Source of the DNA: Bullera alba
Lineage: Eukaryota; Basidiomycota; Tremellomycetes; Tremellales; Bulleraceae
Length of the DNA: 64,000 nt
NCBI GenBank assembly: GCA_001600095.1
Contig: BCIX01000002.1
Span: 2,480,001-2,544,000 of the forward strand
Direction of reading: 5' to 3'
Shown here: positions 41,052-52,641 of the stretch, one piece after another
Position numbering within the stretch: position 1 is the stretch's first letter
Layout: each line of letters begins with the position of its first letter
Notes under the pieces: model-generated
The model's input: only the letters and a program-made list of their open reading frames with translations
Databases searched by the model: none
Told to the model about the DNA's origin: nothing
Position numbers and translations under genes: made by a program

Positions 41052-43638
41052 CTATGGGGAAGCACCATGAGCCGAGTGAACCGACCTTGGAGAGTGGGAT
41101 TCCTGAGAGGCGTGGTCGTGCTCGCTCGAACCGTGGAGCTCGTCACTGCCGGCGTTCCAACCGTGGGGAGCGGTGTCCATCTCCGGGGAGCTACCGTCGG
41201 CATCACCCTCCTGAGCGTGTTGGCTGGCGTGAGCGGCGGGTGGAGGTGGTGCGCCGTACGGTCCCCAGACGGGAGCGTAGCCGTTGTTGTGGGAGGGGGG
41301 ATATCCCTGCATCATGTGGGCATAGGCCGCTGGAACGGGGACGTAGTGATAACCCGGTGGTAGGGATTGCGAGTATTGTTGGTTGTGGTAGGCTTGGTGG
41401 TTCTGGGCCGAGGACTGGGGAGGTGCCGGGGCAGACATACCACCGTGGGCGTAGGAGACGTAAGGTCGATCGCTGCCGTCGTATGCTGGACCAGAGGATG
41501 GACCCGCTGACCAAGGCTCTTCGTATGATGGTGCAGGGATAGACCTCCTCTCGACCGGGGAAGCGGTGCCGATGGCCAGTTGCTTCGATCGAGCCGTCGC
41601 CTTGGCTTTACCCATCGAACCCGACTTGGACTTGAGGCTCGAGTGGGAGAGAGGAGGCGAAGCCATAGTGCCGGGTGGGTGGTACCCTCCGCCTTGAAAC
41701 CATGTCTCGCAACCGGCTCGAATGGCCCATTTCCTCGCACCACCACTCTGATCACCGAATGGTCGAGGAAGCTTGACGAACGCTTTGCACATTGACGTCT
41801 GGTGTCGAACCCCGTTGTAGATCTTGGTTGGGTTTTGACGGTAATCTGAAAGGAGGACAGGTACGTCAGCATACAGTCGATCAACAATGTATACGGAATG
41901 TGTGGTGAATGCGATAGGGATGTGTGCAGGGTGACTCACAAGCATAACGCCTCTTGATCGACTCGGAGATCTCTGAAACATACAGCTGATGGGGTGGGGG
42001 AGCGAGGAGTAGAGCTTCACCGATCAAAGCGGCGTATGACATTGGTGGTCTTGGAGCTGGCACTTCGCCGGGAGCGAGGATGGGCTCGATCTCCTTCTGT
42101 CCCTGGTGAGTCGGAGGGTACATCCCGTACATGGACTGAGGGTGGGGGTGATGAGGGTGGTAAGATGGGTATCCGCCGTAGTAAGGGGTCGGCTGTCCTG
42201 GCAGTGACTGGGACAGATGTGGTGACGGAAGCGGGTTGTGACCTGTGATCCAAGGTGATCCGCCGGTGTTGGGAGCGCTGGCGGAAAAGTTGCTCTCGTA
42301 AGCCGTACTGGAAGTCGCCGCAGAGCCAGGGTAGGAAGCAGTGTGGTACGCCAAGTCGTCGTTGTAAGGTGGTTGCTGTGACTGTGATTGGTGTCCGGAT
42401 GAGGATGTCTGTGTTGTAGAGTGTTGAGAGTGAAGAGGATGACTTGATGGATAGGCCGGAGCAGAAGAGGATAGGGTGGCGAAGGAAGTTGATGAAGGTG
42501 CTGATGCCTCGTGTTGCTGTGACGTAGATGGTGGCGGGGCAGAAGTGGCCAGCTCTTGGGTATATGTCGTTGTGGCAGCGGATGGGGCGATGGGGATCGA
42601 AGAACAAGTACTAGGTCTCGACTTGTCTAGAGGAAGGTTAGTCAGCTCTACTCACTGGGCAGTCGACATCAGCCGCAGGAGACTCACCGGCAGTACCCGA
42701 AGCGGACACGGTAGTGGTCGTTGGCATCAACGGTGTTCGACGCTCGTTGGACCAGTTTGAGGGAGGTTGCTGATGGTACACTCCGTTGTGGGAGGTGGGA
42801 CGGAGGACAGCACGGGTGTTGTTGATCGACTTGTGTCCATGCATGATGAATGGATCCTGGCAAGCAGTGTTGGATCTATAGGACGATGAGACGAGGTGGA
42901 GGTCGGAGGGAACAATAAGAAGTGAGGCCAAAGGAGGGTTGAGTGATTCAGTCATCGGAGCAATAGAACAAGATGACAAAAAGGGGAGTAGGAAACACGA
43001 GGATCGTCAGCTACACTCATCTCACAACAATAGACACCTGGCAAGATGACATGCACGACTCACTGTATCATAGTCTGACCTGCGGGCAGCAGTGTCGTCC
43101 CGTGGACACCGTAGTGCGGTGGTGGTGATGGGGTATCGGGGTACGCGGGCATGACACCGGGTATGATTGGGATAGTGGGCGAAGACCTTATGTCGATCTG
43201 AGCAAAGGTAGCGGCAGTGGGTGTGGAAAAGCTTCTGTGATGGGAGACTGGGTGTTGATGATGGAAGCTTCTTTGCGTTGGCGTTTCGGGAAAGTTACCA
43301 ATGTCGCTATTGTTGTTGGTGTCGTCGGTATAACTTCTGCCGACAAAAGGAGTCTGCAGTGTCTCCACTGACGGTGGGGACGAGTGCGAGTATGTGGGCG
43401 AGAGGGGATTCGAGCTCGAGTGCGAGGAATGCGACGACGAGGGAACGGATCTGGAAAGTGATTGCTGTGTGAGCCCGAGTCGAGTGGACGTCTGGGTCGG
43501 TGTGGTGAATACGTCTTGGTGCAGTGTTGGGAAAGGAGATGAAGAAGAAGAGGATTCCGTTCCAACCTGGCCTCCCATATACCTTGGCCAAGTGCCAGCT
43601 CGCGTCTGGGAGATTGGGGTGCTCGGTAGTCCAAACAT
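41052..43638 (-). CDS. divergent forkhead-domain transcription factor
   Basis: The DNA-binding domain reads PRPPMSYAALIGEALLLAPP, HQLYVSEISESIKRRYAYYR, QNPTKIYNGVRHQTSMCKAF and VKLPRPFGDQSGGARKWAIR, as in forkhead proteins. The usual recognition-helix NSIRHNLS appears as NGVRHQTS, and PFGDQSGGARKW is longer than the standard wing. Exons: 43638 to about 43061 (MFGLPSTPISQTRAGTWPRY), a second with FIMHGHKSINNTRAVLRP, a third from ACAAGTCGAG at 42625 with the forkhead, and a last exon with the domain end and a Gly/Ser/Pro/His-rich tail ending HSAHGASP. Both flanks are low-complexity (Ser, Gln, Tyr, Pro), typical of activation regions. The target is unknown. The upstream spacer is long. Confidence 0.8.
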
Positions 43639-46086
43639 CGCGCGATCGGATCGACGTCGTTTCGAAACGGGTGGAGCGTGTGTCTCACTGTCGGTGGGAT
43701 GGCTTAGATGTGTGCTGATGTGTCGAAGGCTCGTTTCAAAGGTGATCTATGGTTCAAGATAAAGGTAGAGGATGGAGGATGCGGAAGTGTGCAGTTTGTC
43801 GGTGTCGTCGGTGCGAACACAGTTGGGCGTTTGTGTGATGTCGGTTACAACAACGTTTGAAAGGGATTGGCTATATAGCCTTTGGGAGCGGTACAGCTGA
43901 GCGATGATCAGCAACACGATCTACAACGGTCATGCGGGTACAACGGCGGGGCAGGAGCACGAGGCGAGGCAAGAGGCGGTGATGGCGAGTGGTGATAGAA
44001 GAGAGGAGAGAGAATACAACGAGTACTCACGGATTGTATGAGATACACCTCGTGTTATTGTACTGTCCTCGACGTGGGGGAGGGATGTGGTTGTGTTTGA
44101 TTGTACGAGTAGAACACACTGTGTTCGGGGATTTACCATCCTGAAGTATCAGCCTTCTGTTATATTACTCCGACGAGAAGCAAGGGAGAGAAGCCCGAGA
44201 AGTCGGTCGACTCGGTCCGTAGACCCATACTGATCGTCGCCCACACTGGCGCACGGAGAGCGGCGACATCGGCGTACCCTGCTGAGAACGGCCAAGGACC
44301 GCATCATCGTCCTCGCGGTCCACCCCGGTCTCACCCCGCCCCTTACATAGGTACAGGGCGGAGCGAGGGACGAGGGAGTGATGTCGAGCTGTGATCGAGG
44401 TTAAAAAGGTTTGTATTGCTCCCAAGTCACTGCCCCGTTCTGGCGCCAATGACTCGTTTCAGAGTGATCAGCAATCAGTTACCAAATTATCCCAGAACCC
44501 AACGCATGATAGCCCGAGCACACAGTCCATCTGTCTGTCCATTGTCCGTCCGTGTGACCCCCCGTCGATCCCTCCTCATTCCGTCGCTTCATGAGCTAAG
44601 CAGTCTATGACTAGTCTATGCACCATGCGATCGATTGCGCGTGATGCCCGTGTCGGCCCGTACAGCCATACCAATAGGCTGGTTTGATCGGCGTCGTGCC
44701 CGGACGAGCTTGGGATCACAAGGTCCCACGCTAGCCCACGCCCGTCCAATTTGTGGAAAAGGGGCTGCCGCGCTGATCATCCAGGAACCAAACGATGGAT
44801 TAGCTCGTCTTGCCGGCTTGGACCGACACAGGTCCACGCCGAGCGATGGGATTGGTGGCTTGTAGCGCGGGCTGTGGTGTAGAGCGATGAGCGCTGTAAT
44901 CCCAGAGATGCCTTCAAGACCTCTTCAGTCGATATTCGGCCTGAATCTTTTTGGTCGATGACACCATGAGGCGCGCGGCCGAGATTGGAGTTGTCGTCGA
45001 CGTCTTGCTCTATCATTAGCCTTCTGGATATCATGCTGCTTGCAGTTGATGCTTTTTTCTTGATTGAGCTTAACGGCGAGCTAAGACAAGGCTCCTCTCG
45101 GGGTTTGTCTCTCGGCCTGGATGACAGTCGTTGACAGCGATCGAACACCTGTTTCATGCTGTCTCGGTGGCAGCGGACATGGCCGAAAACGTGGATGGTG
45201 CCTGACTCGGAGATCAGTCTGTCATTCACTCCGGCCGCGGGACGTTGGATTCCAGCGGGTCTCAATGCATTCCATCTAAGAACCTGTGAAGCCATCAGCG
45301 ACCACTCGAGTTGAGATGAGAAGAGGGATATGGACATGGCGCGCGGTTGCAACGTTGAATGATACGCAGGGCAGGCTTACCGTCGATTGCAATTGGCGTC
45401 CCGGTCCTGTCGCAGAAGCCACAGACGGTGTTCCTAAGTTCCCAAAGTTGGTTCCTTCCTGCTGTCTCGGACGTCCCTGCTCCCCCTTGCTACATCCGAG
45501 CAAGGTCCAGTCCGCACCCGAAGGCCAATTCAACCCCGATACGACTCTCTGGTGACCATGCTCCGTGGGAGTTCCGCGAGGATGACCAAGATGCCTCCAC
45601 CAGCCTCCACCCTTCACCTCCTCGTCGTCGACTCCTGACCGGAGCGCTCCTGAGCGTATTTCCTCCTAAGTTATGCTCCTATCTCTCATGAAGATCTCCC
45701 GCGTTCCCATGACGATCTCCCGCAATTCCCGTGTCGATTGCCCGTCCTCCCGTGCGCTGTTCTTTGCTGTCCTCTTAATTGCTCCGAGTGACCTCGTGAC
45801 CCCTCGTGTCCATTCGTGACCCCCGCCCTGGCCGTGTGGCCCCATAACCTTCCTCCGCGACATCGTAAGCGTTTCATCTTGCTGATTGGCTTTTCGGGAC
45901 AAGGTTGAGTTTCGCTAGAGACCTTGTTCGCTAGAGGCATGTGGCGCCAGTTACCGGGATGATCTGTGTGCAATTTAGCTTCATGGGCTTCTCGACCAAG
46001 ATCACAATTAACGAGTATGACGAATGTCGATCCCATGACGTGAATTCCGAGAGTGCAGGAGAACGTGCGGAGGACCACTGTCGAGC
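43639..46086. promoter_or_regulatory. 2.4-kb upstream region of the forkhead gene, no gene supported
   Basis: The largest gene-free stretch of the window. Minus-strand frames of 191 codons (44777-45352) and 113 codons (45276-45617) lack family content and are not called. Around 45680-45840 the plus strand carries degenerate repeats of CTCCCG(C/T)-rich and CTCGTGACC/TTCGTGACCC blocks. It lies upstream of the forkhead gene and at the 3' end of RAD10, so most is likely forkhead regulatory DNA or long leader with upstream frames. Inference only. Confidence 0.4.
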
Positions 46087-47609
46087 TCAGACATCCAGTC
46101 TGCTTCTCTTGGGAGCGGGTCCTTCGTCCTCTTCATCCTCGTCCTCGTCGACCTCCAGCGGGTCTTTCCACACTGCTACGCCGGCTCTATCCTCTCCCTC
46201 ACCGTCCATCGGTGCTGCCTCCGGACTCAGTCCAGGCGACCGACTCGGTGCTCTGTCCCGAGGAATGGATGGGGTGACGACCGGGGCTTCTGCCTCCTCG
46301 TCTTCGGGATCCTCGTCTGGCCAGTCTGGGCTTCCTACAGGTGGTGATACTTCTGTAGGTGGGGGTACTTCCGCACCTGGCCCATCGACTCGAGAGGCTC
46401 CTGCTGCCGACAGTGGGTTCGTTGACTGGGTTGATGATTCTCCTCGCTTCAGACCACCAACGAGGAAGGGCTTGGTGAATGCGTCGACTAGGGACGTGAC
46501 TTTGGTCGCACCAAGGCCTTTCACCCCAGAGAGGACTTTGCTGGGTTGCTTGGAGATATTGGCGAAAGACTAAAGACGATCAGCATCGCTATCGATACTC
46601 AAACAATGCCACACTCACCCCGAATTGCGACGCCAGATTGTCGGTATCCGTCTTGTTGACCTTCTTTCCGCTAGTCATGACGTGGGCTAGCTGCTCGGTA
46701 TATGTTTGGTGTATGGGCTCTTTGAGCGAGTCTCCCCCACGATGCTCGTATGTCTTGAACGTGGTGAGGTATTGAGCGACTTCCTCGTTACTAAGGCATG
46801 GCCGTCAGCTCGCGTTTTCTCACGTTGCTGTGAGCTGGACTTACGACCACGCAACGAATACAGTCAACTGATTTATGATAGCGATTTTCGATAACTCCCT
46901 TAGTGAGGCTTGATGCTCAGACTATGGTATTTGGTACGTTAGCTTGTATCTGCTGGGCCAGCTCGCTCAACCACTCACAACGTCACACAGGATGAGCATT
47001 ATACGAACAGTGTACATGTTCCGTATCTTTTCTATCCGTTGATGTATGTATTCCGGGTGCAGTCGATGGTATTTCAGACTGGACAGGGTCTAGATCAGCT
47101 CTGATTGATCTCCGAGATCGGCTTAGCTGACCTGAGGAAGAGGACTCCGTTGTGCGTGCCGACTTGATAATCCGCTGCAATGTCGCCGATCTCAATCCCG
47201 ACATTCTTTATCGATTGCAGCAGAGGATTTCGACGCTACGCGAGCGTCAGTCGTGTTTCCCTCAAAGAAGCAGCTCTTCGTGCTAGCTCACCTGGACAGA
47301 GTTGTACACAATGGCATTCTTACTTGCCGCCGGCCTGTTGATCGGTTTCGCTGGCGCTTTCGGGGCTGCACTCGAGCCTGCGCCTGTCGCGTCGCCATTT
47401 GAGCTGCCCGTGCCTGAGGTCGGAGCTGAGCTGGCAGAAAGGCCTTTGGGTATATGAGGGAGGTTGCCTGATGCATTGCGGTTGGTTCCCGGGTTTGGCA
47501 CTGGCGTTGCTGTCTTGAGCAACGAGGACGCTGTTTGGAACCCAGGCGGAGCCATCGCTTGCCGCGAACTCTCAGCCGCGGCAGTGGAAGAAGGTGGCTC
47601 CATGGTCAT
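46087..47609 (-). CDS. RAD10: RAD10/ERCC1 nucleotide excision repair endonuclease subunit
   Basis: Partner of RAD1/XPF in the 5' incision endonuclease. The N-terminal 95 residues are Pro/Ala/Ser-rich. The central domain starts ASKNAIVYNSVQ, then RRNPLLQSIKNVGIEIGDI, DYQVGTHNGVLFLSLKYHRL, HPEYIHQRIEKIRNMYTVRI, ELSKIAIINQLTVFVAWSNE and EEVAQYLTTFKTYEH. The C-terminal helix-hairpin-helix domain has VNKTDTDNLASQFGSFANIS and GVKGLGATKVTSLVDAFTKP. An acidic Pro/Glu/Asp-rich tail of about 110 residues (EDPEDEEAEAPV, then a PAPKRSRLDV end with a nuclear-signal look) follows. Several short introns. It diverges from the CSM1-like gene over about 308 bp. Confidence 0.92.
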
Positions 47610-47917
47610 TGAGCCGATGCGTGACTCTGCCTGCTTGTCGACTCTTGGATGACGACCGAGGTGGATGTAGGTGATGAGATGAAACTAACTACCCAACGGT
47701 CACCCCTAAGGCCAGCCAAAACACCAGTAGTTCTTCGACGAAACGTCACAGCCAAAATCCGACCTCCACCTTTGCCATGATCGTATTTGGTTCCGTGTAT
47801 TAGCGGAATCAAATATTTTGCCACTGAGCTCACGACTTGTAAACAAATAACACGCGACCAAGAGATCAACCAAATATCACATCGTCAAAGTCAATAGCGT
47901 TCACGATACGGTGAAAC
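47610..47917. promoter_or_regulatory. shared divergent promoter of RAD10 and the CSM1-like gene
   Basis: 308 bp between start codons. Contains TTTGTAAACAAATAAC near 47836-47851, which includes a forkhead-type GTAAACAA core, worth noting because a forkhead gene lies in the same window; binding is untested. Confidence 0.55.
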
Positions 47918-49371
47918 ATGCCTGCAGCCTCCCAGAAGACGGCCAAGAAGGTGCGAGGGCATCTGGAAGGCTCATTCGATGTTTTCGCTGATCAGATCAT
48001 AGGGCAAAGAGAATGTGGTGCCGAAGAAGTCGAGTGTGAAGGAGGATGTGGTGGATGACAGCTTTGACAGTGAGCTATAGAGTTCTTTGTCGCAGGTTTA
48101 GCTTACACAGGTACGGCAGCCTTTCCAGATGATGAGGAGCCTACCAAGAAGCCCGTCTCGAAACAAGCTACCAAGACGTCCAAAGCTCCCTTCAAGTCGC
48201 CAGTGGAAACAAGCGTAGAGGAGGATGCCACTCAACAGGACGACATGGATCAGGCGAAGCTCATAGCGGGATTGCAGAAGAAGAACATAGCTGTCAGTAC
48301 AGCTTCCCCTCCCACTTCTACTATAGGGCCGTCGGACCAAGCTGATACACATTTAGCTCGCCGCAGAGACGGACAAGTTGAGGAAGCAGCGGGATGTGAT
48401 ATCGAAGCAATTTGAGGAGCTGTCCAAGATCCGTTCAACAGACTCGGAGGCCTTGTTTGAGCGGTATAAAGCCAAGTCGGCGATTCAAGCGCAAGGTGAG
48501 TCTATGTAAAGTCGGTCAGACTCATGTACTGACCATGACGATTGGACTGTAGCTCAGAACGACATCATCAGCAACCTGACGATATTGAACGATAAACAGC
48601 AGGCAAAGATACTCGACCTGGAAAAGCGGTTGAAGGAAGCTGCTCTTCCGCCGCCCAAAGCGGATCCCAAAGAGGTCCGTCAGCTGAAAGAGGAGCTGGC
48701 CAAGGTCAAGTCAGTCTTACAGAGCAAAGACGAGAAGAGTGAGTTCGAAAGCGATCAGCGGCTATAGCGCAATCTAGTGCTGATTCTGGTCTAGTCTCGT
48801 CACTGGAGAGGGAATACAAAGCTGAGGTTGAGCACTCGAGATTGCTACAAGCTGCCCAGTCCAAGTCCAGCCTGAGCGTCTCCACCCACGGGACATCTGC
48901 ATTGAATACTGGAAAGGCAAGCGAGGAGAGCGAGATTGACAACGCTTGTCTGAGGCTATACGAGGATCTGACCGAGCTCAACGTCGCGAACGTCAAGATC
49001 AAGGACGGAGGCAAGAGCGGGAAGGAGATCGTGTTCAACTGTATCCAGACGCATGCCGGCAAGAGTAAGTAGATCTCCGGTTGCCCTCTCTGGCCCTTCG
49101 ACAACCTTAGGCCGGGTCAGTGCTGATGTATGCGTGAGTAGGCATCAACTTCAAGCTACGCTCGTTCAATACGCTCGACAACGACCTCGTCAAGAGCAAG
49201 TCAGATAATCCATGGGTTAAGCGTATAGCCTACAACCCAGAAGGACTGGAATACGAGACGGACCAGGCGTTCAAGGATAGGCTAGAGCCTTTCGACAAGG
49301 AGTTTTCGATACCCCGGGACCAGCTGCCTTCGTTCTTTGACGAGCTCAAGGGGAAGCTGGCGGATGAGTAG
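47918..49371 (+). CDS. CSM1/PCS1-like monopolin/kinetochore protein
   Basis: Looks like the Csm1/Pcs1 family that crosslinks microtubule attachment sites. The first exon is MPAASQKTAKK; the next (acceptor ATCATAG) gives GKENVVPKKSSVKEDVVDDS. A basic disordered start leads to a long coiled coil (LRKQRDVISKQFEELSKI, ILDLEKRLKEAALPPPKA, VRQLKEELAKVKSVLQSK). The globular end has CLRLYEDLTELNVANVKIKD, IVFNCIQTHAGKSINFKLRS and WVKRIAYNPEGLEYETDQAF, matching the Csm1 C-terminal fold (LYEDLT...L.FKL). It ends ELKGKLADE. Eight or so introns of normal size. The family call rests on the C-terminal motif. Confidence 0.75.
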
Positions 49372-49990
49372 GAGCTGCGGTCAGCGAACATGGGTGTGTC
49401 TGAGAAGGGATGCTGGTGGTGCTGCGCGGGGAGGAGCGAGCAGAGCGGGATAGCGAAGGACACTGCGGGGGTTGTAATCTTGGGTCTGGTATCTTTCTGT
49501 GAGCTTGATGCTGAATCGCCGTGATCGTTTTCGGCGCATGTACTTGATGTTGCTGTCCATTACCCAGGTCTACCTACGAGGTTTGCACACACGTGGCCAC
49601 TGGGGAAGGGGGAAAGAGGCAATGGCGAGCACCACGGTGTACACCCATCGAAGCCCACGACTCACATGGAAGACACCTCACATGCTTGCGAAGAGGGTTG
49701 CGCTGTTACAGCCTCTAACGCAAACTGAAACGCGCTTACAGATGTCACCACCCGTCACTCCTTTCTCCCCCGGCATCCCGCCGTTCGATCACGTTTCTTC
49801 CAACACGTTCGAGCATGACGCGACCGACTACTAGGTGGTGCTACGCATAATCGGCCGGCAGATATATTGACCGGGTGCGATTCTGGATATTTCTCAATCT
49901 GCCCACTGAACCCCATCACAACTTGAGCCTCTCGCCACTCGCTCTCGTATTCTGGATCGCCACTCATCGCTCAGTGCTCACATCCCGACA
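49372..49990. other. spacer, no gene seen
   Basis: About 620 bp between two plus-strand frames. The 111-codon frame from 49499 has no supporting features. Confidence 0.45.
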
Positions 49991-50374
49991 ATGTCTCAAT
50001 GTCCCTTCTCTGCCGTGATTGTCACAGGAGCGGAGGCCGATGCTGACGTTCCCAGGCGACCCGTCATCAGCATACTCTCCCCGTCGACTTCGCCACTCCA
50101 AGACAGATTGTCGCCCACGTCTGACGATACACAGCCCCCAGATGCGAACACTAGCATGCTGACTCACATTCCGGATCCGCCAACCCAGACAATGGCACGA
50201 CTTCACACTATCCTCGGTCCAGCCAACCCAGCAGACCAAGCACGCGATGCCTCCCCCTCGACGCCGACTATCAAGGATTCCTTGGTGAGGATCGCGGAGA
50301 GCGGGGTGGGCAAAGAGGATATCTGGAAGGACGGCCTTCGTGCGGGATTCCTCACCTTCAGCTCGGGCCTGTAG
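49991..50374 (+). CDS. small hypothetical protein, 127 residues
   Basis: Intronless frame MSQCPFSAVIVTGAEADADV to LRAGFLTFSSGL. It is Pro/Ser/Thr/Asp-rich in the middle with a more ordered helical end (IKDSLVRIAESGVGKEDIWK). No signal peptide, membrane segment or family known to me. Composition alone cannot exclude a chance frame; the opposite strand carries a longer frame (183 codons) that also looks unremarkable. Confidence 0.4.
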   Translation: MSQCPFSAVIVTGAEADADVPRRPVISILSPSTSPLQDRLSPTSDDTQPPDANTSMLTHIPDPPTQTMARLHTILGPANPADQARDASPSTPTIKDSLVRIAESGVGKEDIWKDGLRAGFLTFSSGL

Positions 50375-50785
50375 CGGCTGGGACCAGCCACAACGCAGCC
50401 AAGATCGTCTTTGACATGTTGTGAGCGACCTCGGAGACCAGCATCCACTTCCGACTATTTCAGCCTCTTCATCGGTGATCATTGAGCGCATTACTTTGCA
50501 AGTTTGCACTCGCACTCTAACTCGTCAAGTTCCAGGCGACAAGACTCGTTCACATGTCCCAAAGCAATAGTATGAATGATAGGTATGCTACAATGTCTAA
50601 ATATCCAGCCGTGTATAACTCAGAACAGCTTGGTAATGTACCGATAACTCATATTCGTGACAATGTATAGCGTAGCGTAGCGTAGTGTATGATTGTCCAT
50701 GTGATCCCAGTCCAGGTGTCTCCGATCTCACACCTCGTTTCGACAGACAGCCCCGCTCATCCTGCTTGGTCCAGGTCGTAGCTGC
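50375..50785. other. convergent spacer, no gene seen
   Basis: About 410 bp. Near 50669-50690 there is a short CGTAG direct repeat (about four copies). Otherwise unremarkable. Confidence 0.4.
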
Positions 50786-52641
50786 TCAACGCCTGTTCTT
50801 CCTGAACCAGGTACTCAATCCGCCCTTCTTATCCTTCTTCATCTTTTCATCGGTCGACCTATCCTTCACCCCTTCATCCGTGTGGCTATCCGCAGAAGTG
50901 TCCGGCGTGCCATTTTCCGAGGCCGAGCAAGACGACGATGACGATGGGTCCAGTTCCGGCGTCGAGGGCGCGCCTCCGCCACCACTTCGTATCGAAGTGT
51001 CGATAGGTGTTGCCTGGTGGGTCGGGTACAGAGGGTGTGAGATTGCCCTGTGGTACTTTGGGTCTGGATGCAATGGCCTCGGGACCGTCGTGGTGACTGC
51101 CCTCGAGGGTGGTGGGCGACTGTGCTCTTTGATCGATCTGACGTGTTCCACAACTCCCGGTGAGACCTCACATACGGCCCAATTTGGCAAGAAGGCTCTC
51201 GGCTTGACTTGTCCGCCTGCAGCGACCCTATCGGATTCCAAAGCGAACGACCTGACACCTCCAAGTAGCAGAACCTCGCTTCCGGAGTACTGTGCCTCTC
51301 CCATGACTTGAATCCGGCTCGACGATGCTGTTGCATTATCCGCCATCCAGGCAGGCTGAGTGATGACGCTGGTCCACACGTCCCGAGTTGTTCCACGGAG
51401 GTTTGGCCAAAGTGAAATCAGGAAGTTCTCTATAACGCCAGGAAGTGGAACGGGCACTTGGGTCGGGAGGACGTGTATAAGTGTAATAGCGGAGTCTTCC
51501 ATCTCGGAGACGATCGAGGCCGGTTTACTGGGTTTCTTGGTGAGCAGTGGGATCAATCCAGTAGTCGAGACGACGGCTTGGTGAAGCATTTCCCGGAACA
51601 GGTTGTCAGAGTTGCCAATGTCCTTTGCCGAAGGGATAAAGTTGATCACAGAGTCGATAGGACATCCACCACTGCTGACTGCTGATGGGGCGATGATTGA
51701 CGCTCGGGGAGAGTCGGCATCACTGGTCGTACTGCTGCTGCTTCCCCGTCTACCGAATAGTATACTGTTTCGAGAGATACCCAATGTCGAAGCACGCTTG
51801 CTACCGAGTTCTGGACGGGCGGCGGGTCGAGTCGCATCGGACCCGGATCGAGGTCGAAAGTCGTCATTGGTGGGCAGCTCGGGCAGAGCCTTGATACGCC
51901 TGAATCGACTGGGAGAGCCGCCCGGACTGAGATCGTCCGAGTTTCGACGGGAATTCGACCCGAGTTTCGCCTTGTCTCGCCCGAGGAATCCCGCGCCCTG
52001 CCTGTACTGCCTGGCCAGCTTGTCTGCTTCTTGGAGGATCGCCGGCAACGGGTGATCCTTGAGCTGCGCCGTGTTCTGCGAGATGCTGAAAGGGTGTAGT
52101 AGTGGATGAATGGTCCTTGAGTCTTCCGCAGCAAGGAGCTGAGATGGTGACGCCAAAGCCTCAATCGACGGTATTGGGTCGATGGATCCGACGAGTAAGA
52201 GGGTATTTGCGAATGTCGGGTTGTACAGAATCGGCGCTAGGGATTCGGTAGTAGGATCTAGTGGAACAACGCGTCAGACTCTGCTTACACGAACCTAGAT
52301 AGCCCAGACTCACTGCCAATGACCAGTATAACCCTCTCTCGTTGGTTCCACTTGTCCAAGTTCTTGGTCACCTCCTGTACGTCCACGTACCACCCCGCCT
52401 TCCTCTTCTTGCTCGCCTCGCCCTCTTGACGACGCATGGACGAGATGGCATCCTCGCTAGAGGAGCGCTGCATGCCCGACATGTCCCTCGCTTTCCCCTT
52501 GCCCCTGCTCTGCCTGAGGGAGGGGATGTTGGAATCGCTCCTCCCGTGTGATGGGCGGTATGACAGTGGGCTAGGCGACGCCGACGAGTCTTCCGGCACT
52601 ACATCCAGCATGTGCCCTGAGCTAGCAGGCGGTCGGCGCAT
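50786..52641 (-). CDS. large unrecognised protein, probably basidiomycete-restricted
   Basis: Two exons. The first (52641 to about 52310) reads MRRPPASSGHMLDVVPEDSS to KWNQRERVILVIG. The second follows a GTGAGTCT donor and an ACTAG acceptor, giving NPTTESLAPILYNPTFANTL and LLVGSIDPIPSIEAL. The fold-like part includes RERVILVIG and FANTLLLVGSIDPIPSI. After a Ser/Arg-rich linker come SVINFIPSAKDIGNSDNLFR, EMLHQAVVSTTGLIPLLTKK and VPLPGVIENFLISLWPNLRG. The C-terminus has a Gly/Ser/Pro-rich run and ends in a basic LSTWFRKNRR. No signal peptide. I do not recognise a family; the low-complexity blocks suggest a scaffold or adaptor, but that is a guess. Confidence 0.7.

Noticed and set aside
44777..45352. 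191-codon minus-strand frame
   Set aside because: No domain, membrane segment or splice context; the composition looks random and it lies in a long regulatory spacer.
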